64,000 nt of DNA from Pseudarthrobacter defluvii (GCF_030816725.1 NZ_JAUSYG010000001.1:2728001-2792000), one strand, 5' to 3'. Counted from the first letter of the stretch, positions 46,409 to 56,731 are shown. The notes: generated from the letters alone by a model not told the origin. Numbers and translations: made by a program.

Positions 46409-47878
46409 GTGGACTGGCTCTCATGGTTTGATGCGCCGGAGTACGAATTCGCCCGGCAGGTGCTGCAACGGGGCGTGGCGGCGCTGTACTTCGTTGCGTT
46501 CCTGTCCACGCTGAACCAGTTTCCCGCCCTGCTCGGTGAGCGCGGCCTGCTTCCGGTGCCGGAGTTCCTCGCCGCCTTCACGCGGTTACGCCGGCCCACG
46601 CTCTTCCGCTGGCGGTACTCTGACGGGCTGCTGCGCGGTGTCTGCGCCGCCGGGCTGGTGGTGTCGGCGCTGCTCGTGGCAGGGATCCCCCAGCTCGGCC
46701 CGCCCTGGGTCCCCCTGATTGCTTTCCTGGTCCTGTGGCTGCTGTACATGTCGATCGTGAACGTCGGCCAGACGTTTTACGGGTTCGGCTGGGAAATGCT
46801 GCTCCTGGAGGCGGGCTTCACCGTGGCCTTCCTCGGATCGAACCAGACGGAGCCGCCCCGGACCATCCTGATCCTGATCGTGTGGCTGGTGTTCCGGCTG
46901 GAGTTCGGTGCGGGAATGATCAAGATCCGCGGCGGCAGGGAGTGGCGGGACCTGACGGCGCTGTACTACCACCACGAAACCCAGCCGATGCCCGGGCCGC
47001 TCAGCCGGCAGGCGCACCTCCTGCCAAAGCCGCTGCACCGCATTGAGGTGGTGGGCAACCACATCGCCCAGCTGGTGGTGCCGTTCCTGCTGTTCGCGCC
47101 GCAGCCCGTGGCCGGCGTCGCGGCGGGAGTAGTTGTGGTCACCCAGCTGTGGCTGGTTGCCAGCGGGAACTTCGCCTGGCTGAACTGGATGGCGATCGTG
47201 CTGGCCTTCGCGGCGGTCAGCGATCCGGTGGCGCACGCCGTCATCCCGGCCATTCCCGCGGACTGGAATGCCGCCACGGGAGCCCGGCAGGAGACCCCGC
47301 CGTGGTGGCTGGCCATCACCCTGGCGGCGTCCCTCCTGCTGCTGGTCCTGAGCTACCGGCCGCTGCAGAACCTCTTCTCCCGCCGCCAGCTGATGAACGC
47401 CAGCTTCAACCGGTGGCAGCTGGTCAACGCCTACGGCGCATTCGGCACGGTGACGAAGCAGCGCATCGAGATCGTGGTGGAAGGCACCCTGGACGAAGCC
47501 CCTGGCGGCAGCTCGGACTGGCGTGAGTACGGGTTCAAGGGCAAGCCCGGCGACGTCCGCAGGATCCCCCGGCAATGGGCCCCGTACCACCTGCGGCTTG
47601 ACTGGCTGATGTGGTTCCTGCCGCTGCGGAGCGTGCACGAGGAATGGTTTTACGCCTTCCTGGCCAAGCTGCTGGCGGCGGACCGGCAGATGCTGCGGCT
47701 GCTCCGGCGCGACCCGTTCGACGGCGACCCACCCCATTGGGTGCGCGTGCGCAGCTTCCATTACCGTTTCGCCAGCCGGAAGGAGTTCCGGGAGACAGGG
47801 AACCGCTGGGTGCGGACCTTCCTGTACGAGCCCATCCCGCCCACGTCCCTGCGGCGGCCGCAGGACCGGCAGCGGTAA
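46409..47878 (+). CDS. Lipase maturation factor family membrane protein
   Basis: 489 aa from the GTG at 46409, fixed by the promoter directly before it. Several helices (for example about 75-97, 107-125, 138-157, 217-240, 249-270, 310-330) and the family blocks YGFGWEMLLLEAGF, FRLEFGAGMIKIRGG..WRDLTALYYHHETQPMP and the C-terminal soluble part with NAYGAFGTVTKQRIEIVVEG, PYHLRLDWLMWF and EWFYAFLAKLLA. Eukaryotic LMF1 matures lipases in the ER; the bacterial role is unknown. Its TAA directly abuts the stop of the convergent citE-like gene. Confidence 0.9.
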   Translation: MDWLSWFDAPEYEFARQVLQRGVAALYFVAFLSTLNQFPALLGERGLLPVPEFLAAFTRLRRPTLFRWRYSDGLLRGVCAAGLVVSALLVAGIPQLGPPWVPLIAFLVLWLLYMSIVNVGQTFYGFGWEMLLLEAGFTVAFLGSNQTEPPRTILILIVWLVFRLEFGAGMIKIRGGREWRDLTALYYHHETQPMPGPLSRQAHLLPKPLHRIEVVGNHIAQLVVPFLLFAPQPVAGVAAGVVVVTQLWLVASGNFAWLNWMAIVLAFAAVSDPVAHAVIPAIPADWNAATGARQETPPWWLAITLAASLLLLVLSYRPLQNLFSRRQLMNASFNRWQLVNAYGAFGTVTKQRIEIVVEGTLDEAPGGSSDWREYGFKGKPGDVRRIPRQWAPYHLRLDWLMWFLPLRSVHEEWFYAFLAKLLAADRQMLRLLRRDPFDGDPPHWVRVRSFHYRFASRKEFRETGNRWVRTFLYEPIPPTSLRRPQDRQR

Positions 47879-48718
47879 TTATGCGTGCGCGGCTGAGCGG
47901 CGGATGATCTCCTGGGCGTGCTTCAGGATGGGGCCGTCGATCATTTTCGCCTGGTACCGGAACACTCCGGAGCCAGCCGACTCAGCAGCATCCAGCAGGG
48001 CCTGGGCCGCTGCAACTTCGTCCTCCGACGGTGCGTAGGCCTTGCGGACAACCGCGGCCTGGCTGGGGTGGATGCACGCCTTGGAACTGAAGCCCGACGC
48101 CACCGCATCGGCTGCCTCTGCCGCCAGCCCGTCGAGATCTGGGATGTTCGTGTAGACGGCGTCCACTGCTTCCTTGCCATGCGCCCTGGCCGCCACCAGC
48201 ACTGACGAGCGGGCGTGCAGCGCCACAGCCCGGTAGCCGCCGTCGTCCTTCCGGCTGGAAGTGCCCCCCAGGGAGGCCAGCAGGTCCTCGGCTCCCCACA
48301 TGAGGCCCACCACGTTGGGGGCGGCGGCGATGGCCGGGGCGTTGAGGACGCCAAGCGCCGTTTCGCACAGTGCGATCACCTGGTAGCCCTCGAGCGCCTT
48401 GAGCTGTTCAGCGGATTCAGCCTTGGCGAGCATCACCGTCCGGTAAGGCGTGTGGGCCAGGGAGTGCAGGTCCTTCTCGAAGTCCCCGGTACCCACGGGG
48501 TTGACCCTGACGATGGTGCAGCTGGGTTCAAGCTCCGGCTCCACCCCGGTGGTTCCCAGCTGGGCCAGGATCGCCCCGCGGGCCCGCTGTTTGTCCGCCG
48601 GCGCCACCGCGTCTTCAAGGTCCAGGATGACGGCGTCCGCCCGGGCGGCAGCCTTCTGGTAGCGCTCAGGACGGTCGGCGGGGCAGAAAAGGAGCGCTGG
48701 GCCCATCACAAAAGTCAT
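47879..48718 (-). CDS. CitE-like beta-hydroxyacyl-CoA lyase
   Basis: 279 aa HpcH/HpaI-type TIM barrel from the ATG at 48718. Seen are PALLFCPADRPERYQKAAARADAVILDLEDAV with the Mg-binding acidic pair, VRVNPVGT, AKAESAEQL, ALCETALGVLNA, GLMWGAEDLLA and KACIHPSQ. In M. tuberculosis the syntenic Rv2498c is reported to cleave HMG-CoA and citramalyl-CoA in leucine catabolism and itaconate breakdown. The same operon context here supports that role. Its start overlaps the maoC stop in ATGA. Confidence 0.9.
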   Translation of the reverse strand: MTFVMGPALLFCPADRPERYQKAAARADAVILDLEDAVAPADKQRARGAILAQLGTTGVEPELEPSCTIVRVNPVGTGDFEKDLHSLAHTPYRTVMLAKAESAEQLKALEGYQVIALCETALGVLNAPAIAAAPNVVGLMWGAEDLLASLGGTSSRKDDGGYRAVALHARSSVLVAARAHGKEAVDAVYTNIPDLDGLAAEAADAVASGFSSKACIHPSQAAVVRKAYAPSEDEVAAAQALLDAAESAGSGVFRYQAKMIDGPILKHAQEIIRRSAAHA

Positions 48719-49302
48719 ACCGGCATTGTCTCCTGTCCCGGGTCCTGCGTTGTTCCGTTCCGCGCCTCGTGATGGGCGTCCCGCGTCCACATCAAACAGC
48801 TGCGTGCGGCCCGTGCCACCACGGTGCCGTCCTGGTTGCGGCCGGTGTGTTCCATGGTGACGATCCCCTGGCCCGGGCGCGAGGCCGAAAGCCGCTTGCC
48901 CGTGATGACTGTCTCCGTGTACAGCGTGTCCCCGTGGTAGAGCGGGTGCGGGAAGGACACGTCCGTCAGGCCCAGCTGGGCGATGATGGTCCCCTGGGTC
49001 AGTTGGGTAACGGACTGGCCCACCATGGTGGCCAGGGTGAACATTGAATTCATCAGCCGCTGGCCGAAAGGCTGCCCGGCGCTCCAGGCCGCGTCCAGGT
49101 GCAGGGCCTGGGTGTTCATGGTGAGCGTGGTGAACAGCACGTTATCGGCTTCGGTCACGGTGCGTCCCGGCCGGTGGGCGTAGACCACCCCTTCCTCCAG
49201 TTCGTCGAAGTACAGCCCGCGCTGTTCGATGATCCGCCTGCCGCCGCCGGCTGCAGGGTTGCTGTCTGTGTCCTTGCTGCCGGCATGGTTGCTGTCCGTC
49301 AT
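48715..49302 (-). CDS. MaoC family (R)-enoyl-CoA hydratase
   Basis: 195 aa hot-dog fold from the ATG at 49302. [62 protein letters not shown] and [21 protein letters not shown] are family segments; the Asp/His catalytic pair should sit in [12 protein letters not shown]. It likely hydrates methylglutaconyl-CoA, or itaconyl-type CoA esters, for the adjacent lyase (inference from synteny with M. tuberculosis Rv2499c). Coupled by ATGA overlaps on both sides. Confidence 0.88.
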   Translation of the reverse strand: MTDSNHAGSKDTDSNPAAGGGRRIIEQRGLYFDELEEGVVYAHRPGRTVTEADNVLFTTLTMNTQALHLDAAWSAGQPFGQRLMNSMFTLATMVGQSVTQLTQGTIIAQLGLTDVSFPHPLYHGDTLYTETVITGKRLSASRPGQGIVTMEHTGRNQDGTVVARAARSCLMWTRDAHHEARNGTTQDPGQETMPV

Positions 49303-50081
49303 ACGGTGAGTTCCCGGTCTTCCTCGAAGAGGTCGGCGCCGGTGGCTGCCACCACGTCCTGGACCGAGACGTTGGGGGCCAGTTCGCGCAGGACCAGCCG
49401 TGACGTGCCGCCCTCCTTGACGACGTCGATCACGGCGAGGTCGGTGATGATCCGGTCCACGCAGCCCTTGCCGGTCAGTGGAAGCGTGCATTGCTGGACG
49501 ATCTTGGGATTGCCGTTGCGGTCTACGTGCTCCATCATCACGATCACCCGTTTGGCCCCGAAGACAAGGTCCATTGCCCCTCCCATGCCCTTGACCATCT
49601 TTCCCGGGATCATCCAGTTGGCCAGATCGCCGTTGACGGCCACCTCCATGGCGCCGAGCACGGCCAGATCCACGTGGCCGCCGCGGATCATGCCAAAGGA
49701 CGTCGCCGAGTCGAAGAACGCCGCTCCCCTATTGACGGTCACAGTTTCCTTGCCTGCGTTGATCAGGTCCGGATCGAGGGCGTCTTCGGCGGGGTATGGC
49801 CCGACGCCGAGGATTCCGTTTTCGGAGTGCAGCACCACTTCCACCCCTTCCGGGATGTAGTTGGGGATCAGGGTGGGCATGCCGATCCCCAGGTTCACGT
49901 ACTGGCCGTTGCGCAGTTCCCTGGCCACCCGCTCGGCAAGTTCATTGCGGTTCCAGCCTTTGGTTTCCGCCGCCGATGTGGAGTCGCCGGGACCGGCATG
50001 GTGCTGCGCTCCTGCCCGGCGGTACTCGGGACGTACGGCTTCCGGGCGCGGAGCCTCGGGGCTGTTGGGATCCATGGTCAT
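49299..50081 (-). CDS. scoB: 3-oxoacid CoA-transferase subunit B
   Basis: 260 aa from the ATG at 50081, which overlaps the scoA stop. The catalytic Glu lies in [13 protein letters not shown]. Other family parts are [53 protein letters not shown] and [16 protein letters not shown] (here VIVMMEH). With subunit A it exchanges CoA between succinyl-CoA and acetoacetate, which fits the end product of leucine breakdown. A 25-residue Pro/Ala N-terminal extension is unusual. Confidence 0.95.
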   Translation of the reverse strand: MTMDPNSPEAPRPEAVRPEYRRAGAQHHAGPGDSTSAAETKGWNRNELAERVARELRNGQYVNLGIGMPTLIPNYIPEGVEVVLHSENGILGVGPYPAEDALDPDLINAGKETVTVNRGAAFFDSATSFGMIRGGHVDLAVLGAMEVAVNGDLANWMIPGKMVKGMGGAMDLVFGAKRVIVMMEHVDRNGNPKIVQQCTLPLTGKGCVDRIITDLAVIDVVKEGGTSRLVLRELAPNVSVQDVVAATGADLFEEDRELTV

Positions 50082-50845
50082 GCTCCTGCCTGCTTGAGTG
50101 CCACCGTCCGCTTTTCGATCCGCTTCTCGCCGTCCTGGGCCAGGACCACCCTTTGGACGAAGATGCCGGGAGTGTGGATGTGTTCGGGGTCCAGTTCGCC
50201 GGGCTCCACCAGTTCCTCCACCTCGGCGATGGTGATCTTTCCTGCCATGGCACACAGCGGGTTGAAGTTCATGGCTGTGGCATGGAAGACAAGGTTGCCG
50301 TGCCGGTCACCCTTCCAGGCATGCACCAGCCCGAAGTCCGGGGTGAGGGACTCTTCCAGGACGTAATCCACACCGTCGAAGGGGCGAACTTCCTTGGGGG
50401 CGGAGGCCACCGCGATGCCGCCGTTGGCGTCGTACTTCTGCGGCAGGCCGCCGTCGGACACCTGGGTGCCAACCCCCGCCTTGGTGTAGAACGCCGGGAT
50501 TCCGGCCCCGCCTGCCCGCAGCTTCTCGGCCAATGTGCCCTGCGGGGTGAGTACCACCTCGAGTTCACCGGCAAGGAATTGGCGCGCGAACTCCTTGTTC
50601 TCGCCCACATAGGAGCTGATGGTGCGGCGGATGCGCCCGTCCCGGAGCAGGATGCCGAGCCCCCAATCGTCAACGCCGCAGTTGTTGCTGACGGTTTCCA
50701 GGTCGGTCGTGCCGGCCCGGTGCAGGGCATCGATCAGGGCCACCGGGATCCCGCAGAGGCCGAAGCCGCCTACCGCCAGGGAAGCGCCGTCGGGAATGTC
50801 CGCCACGGCTTCGTCAGCGCTGGCAACAACCTTGTCAATCATCAT
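50078..50845 (-). CDS. scoA: 3-oxoacid CoA-transferase subunit A
   Basis: 255 aa. Seen are the glycine-rich [60 protein letters not shown] and [28 protein letters not shown]. It forms the heterodimer with ScoB. The ATG at 50845 lies 43 bp after the acyl-CoA dehydrogenase stop, and the unit continues with overlapping stop/start codons to citE. Confidence 0.96.
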   Translation of the reverse strand: MMIDKVVASADEAVADIPDGASLAVGGFGLCGIPVALIDALHRAGTTDLETVSNNCGVDDWGLGILLRDGRIRRTISSYVGENKEFARQFLAGELEVVLTPQGTLAEKLRAGGAGIPAFYTKAGVGTQVSDGGLPQKYDANGGIAVASAPKEVRPFDGVDYVLEESLTPDFGLVHAWKGDRHGNLVFHATAMNFNPLCAMAGKITIAEVEELVEPGELDPEHIHTPGIFVQRVVLAQDGEKRIEKRTVALKQAGA

Positions 50846-50888
50846 TGATCCTTTCAGGCCGGCTACGGTCCCTGCGGCAAGCGCAGGG

Positions 50889-52052
50889 CTACAGTCCCAG
50901 TTCGCGGGCGATCAGCATCAGCTGGACCTCCGTGGTGCCCTCCCCCACTTCAAGGATCTTGGAGTCGCGGTAGTGGCGTGCCACGGTGAACTCGTTGATG
51001 AAGCCATAGCCGCCGAATACCTGGGTGGCATCCCGCGCGTTGTCCATGGCCGCCTCGCCTGCGACCATCTTAGCGATGGCCGCCTGCGTCTTGAACGGTT
51101 TGCCGGCCAGCATCCGGGCAGCAGCGTCGTAGTACGCCAGCCGGGCGGTGTGGGCCCGTGCCTCCATGCGGGCGATCTTGAAGGCGACGGCCTGGTACTT
51201 GCCGATTTCCTGGCCGAACGCCCGGCGCTCGCGGGCGTACTTGACCGACAGGTCAACGCAGCCCTGCGCGGCGCCGGTGGCCAATGCCGCGATGGCGATC
51301 CGGCCTTCGTCCAGGATGGACAGGAAGTTCGCGTAGCCACGCCCTTCAGTTCCCAGCAGGTTTTCCTCCGGCACCCTGACGTCCTTCAGGGTGAGCGGGT
51401 GGGTGTCGGAGGCGTTCCAGCCCACCTTGTTGTAGGGCTTTTCCGCCTTGAAGCCGGGCGTATCGGTGGGCACCAGGATGGTGGAAATCTCTTTTTGGAT
51501 GGTGCCGTCTCCGCGTTCCTTCTGCCCGGTAACGGCCGTGACGGTTACCAGCCGGGTGATGTCGGTTCCGGAGTTGGTGATGAACTCCTTGTTGCCGTTG
51601 ATCACCCAGTGGCCTTCCTCGCGCCTGGCATGGGTCTTGGTGCCGCCGGCGTCTGAGCCTGCCTCGGGTTCGGTGAGCCCGAACCCGGCGAGCGCCTGGC
51701 CGGAGGCCAGCATGGGCAGCCATTCCTGCTTCTGCGCGTCCGTGCCGAAGCGGTAGACGGGCATGGCCCCCAGGGACACGCCGGCTTCGAGCGTGATGGC
51801 GACGGACTGGTCCACGCGGCCCAGTTGCTCCAGCGCGAGCGCCAGGGCGAAGTAGTCCCCGCCCATGCCGCCGTACTCCTCAGGGAACGGCAGCCCGAAC
51901 AGGCCCATCTCCGCCATCTGCTTCACCACTTCATAGGGGAAGCTATGCTCCTCGTCGTGCTTGGCAGAGACCGGGGCCACCACGTTGTCCGCGAAGTCGC
52001 GCACGGTGTCGCTGAGGTCCTGGTATTCCTCGGTCAGTTCAAAACCGGTCAT
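50889..52052 (-). CDS. Acyl-CoA dehydrogenase (isovaleryl-CoA type by context)
   Basis: 387 aa FAD enzyme. FGLTEPEAGSDAGGTKTHAR, WVINGNKEFITNSG, ERRAFGQEIGKYQAVAFKIARM, DATQVFGGYGFINEFTVARHYRDSKILEVGEGTTEVQLMLIAREL are diagnostic. By position between a methylcrotonyl-type carboxylase and the CoA transferase it probably oxidises isovaleryl-CoA, though other short branched acyl-CoAs are possible. The carboxylase alpha gene ends 2 bp upstream of its start. Confidence 0.93.
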   Translation of the reverse strand: MTGFELTEEYQDLSDTVRDFADNVVAPVSAKHDEEHSFPYEVVKQMAEMGLFGLPFPEEYGGMGGDYFALALALEQLGRVDQSVAITLEAGVSLGAMPVYRFGTDAQKQEWLPMLASGQALAGFGLTEPEAGSDAGGTKTHARREEGHWVINGNKEFITNSGTDITRLVTVTAVTGQKERGDGTIQKEISTILVPTDTPGFKAEKPYNKVGWNASDTHPLTLKDVRVPEENLLGTEGRGYANFLSILDEGRIAIAALATGAAQGCVDLSVKYARERRAFGQEIGKYQAVAFKIARMEARAHTARLAYYDAAARMLAGKPFKTQAAIAKMVAGEAAMDNARDATQVFGGYGFINEFTVARHYRDSKILEVGEGTTEVQLMLIARELGL

Positions 52053-52054
52053 GG

Positions 52055-54286
52055 TCAGGCTCCTTCGCCTTGCTGTGTGTCTGCGTCTGTGTCTGCGTCT
52101 GCGTCTGTGTCGGTGTCCGTGGAAGCGGGTTCCGCACCGGTGGGATGCGGGTGGACAGTGGCCAGCACCTGGTCGGCCTTCACCAGGTCGCCCGTGCGGG
52201 CCGCCAGGTGGACCGTCCCTGCCAGCGGGGCCACCAGATGGTGTTCCATCTTCATGGCCTCCACGGACACCAGGACCTCCCCGGCCTGGACCTCGTCCCC
52301 GTCGCTGACCGGGACTGCCACCACTGTTCCGGGCATCGGCGAGCGCACCTCGGGATCGGCGGCGCCTTTCTGGCGCTGGACGGCTGCGAGCACCCGCTCC
52401 AGCCGCGCCTCCCGGGTCAGGACGTCAAGCCGGCAGGACCAGCCGGCATTGCCGAGGAAGAGCTGGGTGGGTCCGCCCGGCAGGGGGTTGGCCCATGTTG
52501 GAGCCACCGGCCCTGCATAGACCGGCGCCATCCGATAGCTGCAGCGCTGGCCGTCGAGATCCAGCTCGATGCCCTGCCGGCTGGACCACGTCAGCGCCGC
52601 CCTTCGTTGCGGTCCGCCGTTCACGGCGACCACCACACCCTCTCCCCCGTTGGGACTGCCGCTGACCAGCACTGTTGCTACGCCGCCGTCGGGCGTTCCC
52701 AGGCTGACGCGGCGCGGTGCCGGGGCGCCGAGGCGCCAGCCGTTCCTGCCCCGCCAGGGCCCGGCCTCGGGGGCGGGGTCGTTTTGCGCTTCCAGGGAGA
52801 GAGCGTACAGCGCGGCGGCCACGAGTTCTGGATCCTGAACATGCCGGAAGTCCAGCCCGGGAAGCTTTCCTTCGATCAGCCCGGTGTCCAGGTGCCCAGC
52901 CTGGACGTCCGGATCATTGAGCAGCAGCCGCAGGTACTCGACGTTGGTCTCGATGCCCAGGGCCGTGTAGCCGGACAATGCAGCGTCCAGGGCTTCCAGG
53001 GCGGATGCCCGGTCCTCGCCCCAGGCAATCACCTTGGAGATCATGGGGTCGTAGTTCGCGGAGAGCTCCAGGCCTTCGACCAGGGAGGAGTCCACCCGGA
53101 CAGGGCCGTGCGCACCACTCGGCAGTTCGTCCAGCTGGAGCACCGTCCCGGTGGAGGGGAGGAAGTTCTTTTCCGGCACCTCGGCGTAGACCCGTGCCTC
53201 CACCGCGTGGCCGGACAGTTCGACGTCGGCCTGCCGGAGCGTCAGTTCGGCACCGGCGGCGATCCGCACCTGCCATTCCACCAGGTCGATGCCGGTGACC
53301 ATTTCCGTGACCGGGTGCTCCACCTGCAGCCGGGTGTTCATTTCCATGAAGTAGAACTCGTCCGGCGCATCGTCCGACACCAGGAATTCCACCGTTCCCG
53401 CCCCGGTGTAGTTCACGCTGCGGGCTGCATTGCACGCGGCCTCGCCGATGCGCGCCCGCACCTCCGCACCATTGGGCAGGCCCTCCAGCAGGGGCGACGG
53501 GGCTTCCTCGATGACTTTCTGGTGCCGCCGCTGCAGCGAGCATTCGCGTTCGCCCAGGTGGATGACGTTGCCGTGGTTGTCCGCCAGCACCTGCACCTCG
53601 ATGTGCCGCGGCGTGGTTACCAGGCGTTCCAGGAACAGAGTGTCATCACCGAACGCTGCGCTGGCCACGCGCCGTGCAGTGGCCAGGGCTGCGGGCAGGT
53701 CCGCCGGTTCCTCCACCACGTGCATGCCTTTGCCGCCGCCACCTGCGGAGGGCTTGATCAGGAGCGGATAGCCGACGGCGGCAGCGGCCTCTACCAGGTC
53801 GCTGTCCGTCATGCCGGGCTTGGCAATGCCGGGGACCACAGGAACGCCGTAGCCCGCCACGTGGTTTTTGGCGCGGATTTTGTCGCCCATGACGTTCAGT
53901 GCTTCGACGCCGGGACCGATGAAGGTGATGCCCGCTTTGTCCAGCGCCCGGGCGAAGTCCGCGTTCTCGCTGAGGAAGCCGTAGCCCGGATGGACGGCCT
54001 CGGCGCCGGACTGCCGGCAGGCTTCGACGATCGCTTCGGTGTTCAGGTAGCTCTCGGCCGCGGCGGCCGGGCCGATGCGGACGGCGGTGTCGGCTTCGCG
54101 CACGTGGCGGGCGCCGGCGTCGGCATCGCTGTAGACGGCCACGGACCGGATTCCCAGGTGGCGCAGCGTTCGGATGACGCGGCAGGCGATTTCGCCCCGG
54201 TTCGCCACCAGGACGGTGCTGAACGGAGGCCGGTGGGCGGTCTCTGTGGTGCTTGTGCCTGTGGCGGTGCTGGTCTGCATGGTCAT
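52055..54286 (-). CDS. Biotinylated acyl-CoA carboxylase alpha subunit (methylcrotonyl-type)
   Basis: 743 aa. The biotin carboxylase domain starts at [19 protein letters not shown] and carries the ATP loop [31 protein letters not shown] and MGDKIRAK. A linker domain is followed by the biotinyl domain with [16 protein letters not shown], where the Lys is biotinylated. The C-terminus ends in alternating Thr/Ala-Asp pairs coded by hexamer repeats. The beta subunit is the next gene upstream. Methylcrotonyl-CoA is the likely substrate from context; propionyl- or geranyl-CoA cannot be excluded. Confidence 0.95.
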   Translation of the reverse strand: MTMQTSTATGTSTTETAHRPPFSTVLVANRGEIACRVIRTLRHLGIRSVAVYSDADAGARHVREADTAVRIGPAAAAESYLNTEAIVEACRQSGAEAVHPGYGFLSENADFARALDKAGITFIGPGVEALNVMGDKIRAKNHVAGYGVPVVPGIAKPGMTDSDLVEAAAAVGYPLLIKPSAGGGGKGMHVVEEPADLPAALATARRVASAAFGDDTLFLERLVTTPRHIEVQVLADNHGNVIHLGERECSLQRRHQKVIEEAPSPLLEGLPNGAEVRARIGEAACNAARSVNYTGAGTVEFLVSDDAPDEFYFMEMNTRLQVEHPVTEMVTGIDLVEWQVRIAAGAELTLRQADVELSGHAVEARVYAEVPEKNFLPSTGTVLQLDELPSGAHGPVRVDSSLVEGLELSANYDPMISKVIAWGEDRASALEALDAALSGYTALGIETNVEYLRLLLNDPDVQAGHLDTGLIEGKLPGLDFRHVQDPELVAAALYALSLEAQNDPAPEAGPWRGRNGWRLGAPAPRRVSLGTPDGGVATVLVSGSPNGGEGVVVAVNGGPQRRAALTWSSRQGIELDLDGQRCSYRMAPVYAGPVAPTWANPLPGGPTQLFLGNAGWSCRLDVLTREARLERVLAAVQRQKGAADPEVRSPMPGTVVAVPVSDGDEVQAGEVLVSVEAMKMEHHLVAPLAGTVHLAARTGDLVKADQVLATVHPHPTGAEPASTDTDTDADADTDADTQQGEGA
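52074..52121. repeat. Hexamer repeat in the 3' end of the carboxylase alpha gene
   Basis: Eight 6-bp units close to TCTGYG. On the minus strand they encode Thr-Asp or Ala-Asp pairs just before the stop. Because the unit is a multiple of three, copy changes would only lengthen or shorten the acidic tail. Confidence 0.9.
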
Positions 54287-54293
54287 TGCTGGC

Positions 54294-55901
54294 TCACATC
54301 CGGAAGAGGCCGAAGGAGGTCTCCGGCAAGGGGGTGCGGGAGACGACGTCGAGCGCGAGGCCCAGGACGGTGCGGGTGTCGGCGGGGTCGATCACGGCGT
54401 CGTCCCAGAGGCGGGCGGTGGAGTAGTACGGGCTCCCCTGGTCCTCGTACTGCTGGCGGATGGGGGCTTTGAAGGCTTCTTCGTCGTCGGCCGGCCATTC
54501 CTCGCCTGCCGCTTCGTACTGGTCCCGCTTCACGGTGGCCAGGACGCTGGCAGCCTGGTTGCCGCCCATCACCGAGATCCGGGCCGCGGGCCACATCCAC
54601 AGGAACCTCGGCGAGTAGGCTCGGCCGCACATGGAATAGTTCCCCGCGCCAAAGGAGCCACCGATCACCACCGTCAGTTTCGGGACGCGGGCGGTGGCAA
54701 CGGCGGTGACCATCTTGGCGCCGTTCTTGGCGATGCCGCCCTGTTCGGCGTCCCTGCCCACCATGAAGCCGGAGATGTTCTGCAGGAACAGCAGCGGGAT
54801 GCCGCGCTGATCGCACAACTCGATGAAATGGGCTCCCTTGAGCGAGGACTCGCTGAACAACACGCCGTTGTTGGCCACGATGCCCACCGGGTGTCCTTCG
54901 ATCCGGGCGAATCCCGTGACCAGGGTGGTGCCGTAGTCCTTCTTGAACTCGTGGAACCTGCTGCCGTCCACCAGCCGGGCGATGACCTCGCGGACGTCGT
55001 AGGGTGCGTTGACGTCAGTGGGCACGGCGCCGTAAAGCCCGTCCGGGTCCACGGCGGGTTCGGCGGCGGGTTCCACCTGCCAGGCTGGAGCGGCGGGAGG
55101 CGGCAGGGTGGCCACGATGTCCCTGATGATCTGCAGGGCGTGTTCGTCGTTTTCGGCCAGGTGGTCCGTCACCCCGGAGACCCGGGAGTGGATCTCACCG
55201 CCGCCCAGTTCCTCAGCGGTCACAATCTCCCCGATGGCTGCCTTCACCAGCGGCGGTCCGCCCAGGAAGATGGTGCCCTGGTTCCGGACGATGACGGTTT
55301 CGTCACTCATGGCGGGGACGTAGGCACCGCCCGCGGTGCAGGACCCCATGACGGCGGCGAGCTGCGGAATCTTGGCGGCGGAGAGGCATGCCTGGTTGTA
55401 GAAGATCCGGCCGAAGTGGTCCCTGTCCGGGAACACTTCATCCTGCTTGGGCAGGAAAGCCCCGCCCGAATCCACCAGGTAGATGCAGGGCAGCCGGTTC
55501 TCCAGGGCGATCTCCTGGGCGCGGAGGTGCTTCTTGACGGTCATTGGGTAGTAGGTGCCGCCCTTAACGGTGGCGTCGTTGGAGATCACCAGGACCTGCC
55601 GGCCGTGCACCAGGCCTATCCCCGCGATGACCCCGGCGCCGGGGGCATCGTCGTTGTACATGCCGTTGGCGGCAAGGGGCGCGATCTCCAGGAACGGGCT
55701 GCCATCGTCCAGGAGCTGGTCGATCCGGTCCCGCGGCAACAACTTGCCCCGGGCCACATGCCGGTCCCGCGACTTCTGGGGCCCGCCCAGCGCGGCGTCC
55801 GCCAGCCGCTTCCGCAGGTCCTCTGCCAGCGCCAGCTGCGCCTCCCGGTTGGCGCGGAAGGACCCGCTTGCTGGGTCGAGCCGGGTGGCCAGGGTCTCCA
55901 T
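54294..55901 (-). CDS. Acyl-CoA carboxylase beta subunit (methylcrotonyl-CoA carboxyltransferase type)
   Basis: 535 aa, the length of MCC beta subunits. Carboxyltransferase halves show [66 protein letters not shown], then [44 protein letters not shown] and [34 protein letters not shown], the last typical of methylcrotonyl enzymes. It is the first gene of the leftward catabolic operon, divergent from the TetR gene across a palindrome-rich gap. Confidence 0.96.
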   Translation of the reverse strand: METLATRLDPASGSFRANREAQLALAEDLRKRLADAALGGPQKSRDRHVARGKLLPRDRIDQLLDDGSPFLEIAPLAANGMYNDDAPGAGVIAGIGLVHGRQVLVISNDATVKGGTYYPMTVKKHLRAQEIALENRLPCIYLVDSGGAFLPKQDEVFPDRDHFGRIFYNQACLSAAKIPQLAAVMGSCTAGGAYVPAMSDETVIVRNQGTIFLGGPPLVKAAIGEIVTAEELGGGEIHSRVSGVTDHLAENDEHALQIIRDIVATLPPPAAPAWQVEPAAEPAVDPDGLYGAVPTDVNAPYDVREVIARLVDGSRFHEFKKDYGTTLVTGFARIEGHPVGIVANNGVLFSESSLKGAHFIELCDQRGIPLLFLQNISGFMVGRDAEQGGIAKNGAKMVTAVATARVPKLTVVIGGSFGAGNYSMCGRAYSPRFLWMWPAARISVMGGNQAASVLATVKRDQYEAAGEEWPADDEEAFKAPIRQQYEDQGSPYYSTARLWDDAVIDPADTRTVLGLALDVVSRTPLPETSFGLFRM

Positions 55902-55948
55902 CGACGATCCGTCCTTGTGTATGCCGGGCCGGCTCCGCGCCAACTCGG

Positions 55949-55989
55949 TTAGTGACTAATAACTGAAATTCAGGTTAGTCTCGATTAAC
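55949..55989. promoter_or_regulatory. Palindrome cluster, candidate TetR operator
   Basis: Three symmetric AT-rich motifs in 41 bp: TTAGT-G-ACTAA at 55949-55959, CTGAA-A-TTCAG at 55963-55973 and GTTA...TAAC at 55974-55989. They lie between the divergent carboxylase and tetR genes, where a local repressor would control both. Confidence 0.6.
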
Positions 55990-56018
55990 TGTGATGTCCA
56001 ACACACATGCTGCCTTGC

Positions 56019-56024
56019 TAGAAT
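56019..56024 (+). promoter_or_regulatory. -10 box TAGAAT of tetR
   Basis: A perfect TANNNT box 23 bp before the GTG at 56048, downstream of the palindromes. The -35 region is weak. The short leader carries a strong AGGAGG. Confidence 0.5.
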
Positions 56025-56047
56025 CTGCGTCGGCTCCAGGAGGAAAA

Positions 56048-56731
56048 GTGTCCAGCAATCCAGTCCGGCCGGTCCCTGCCGTGCAGGTCCCCACAACGCA
56101 AACGCCCACAACCCAGTCCCCTACAACCCAGACGCCTACAACCCAGCGCGGCAAGGCCAAGGAGAACCGGCGGCAGGCGTTGCTTTCTGCCGCCGCCTCG
56201 CTGTTCGCGGCCAACGGCTTCAACCGGGTCTCGCTGGAGGACCTTGGCGCGGCGGCGGGCGTGAGCGGGCCTGCGGTCTACCGCCACTTTCCGGGCAAGC
56301 AGGCAGTGCTGGCCGACTTGCTGGTCACCGTGAGCGAGGAGCTGCTCGACGGCGGGCGCCAGGTTGTGGAGCGCGCGGCAGACCCCCTGGCTGCACTGCG
56401 GGAACTGGTGGAGTTCCAGGTGGATTTCGCGCTCGGCAAGCCGGATGTGATCCGGGTGCAGGACCGGGACCTCAGCAACCTGTCGGAGCAGGACCAGTCC
56501 GCGGTGCGCACCCTGCAGCGCAGCTACGTGGAGGTGTGGGTGGACGTCCTGGCCAAGGTCCACCGCGGCACCGACGCCGCTGAGCTCAGGATGCGCGCCC
56601 ACGCCACCTTTGGCCTGATCAATTCCACGCCGCACTCGGTCCGCAGCCACGGCAGGCGGATGGCGGCCGGCGTCGCCCGTCCCCTGCTGGAGCGGATGGC
56701 GCTCGCCGCCCTGACCGTCCCCTCGGCCTGA
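56048..56731 (+). CDS. TetR family regulator of the catabolic locus
   Basis: 227 aa from the GTG at 56048, chosen for the AGGAGG 4-5 nt upstream; the frame opens at 55991. An unusual N-terminal tail carries four TPTTQ-like repeats before the HTH (VSLEDLGAAAGVSGPAVYRHFPGKQAVL, about 57-84). The C-terminal ligand domain ends with IN-TPHSVRSHGRR, seen in regulators of the SACE_7040/AcrR kind. It sits between the carboxylase and bkd operons and likely senses a branched acyl-CoA (inference). Confidence 0.88.
   Translation: MSSNPVRPVPAVQVPTTQTPTTQSPTTQTPTTQRGKAKENRRQALLSAAASLFAANGFNRVSLEDLGAAAGVSGPAVYRHFPGKQAVLADLLVTVSEELLDGGRQVVERAADPLAALRELVEFQVDFALGKPDVIRVQDRDLSNLSEQDQSAVRTLQRSYVEVWVDVLAKVHRGTDAAELRMRAHATFGLINSTPHSVRSHGRRMAAGVARPLLERMALAALTVPSA

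Noticed and set aside
52070..54472. Long open frame of 800 codons opposite the carboxylase alpha gene
   Set aside because: A complement-strand shadow created by high GC at third positions; no domain is visible.
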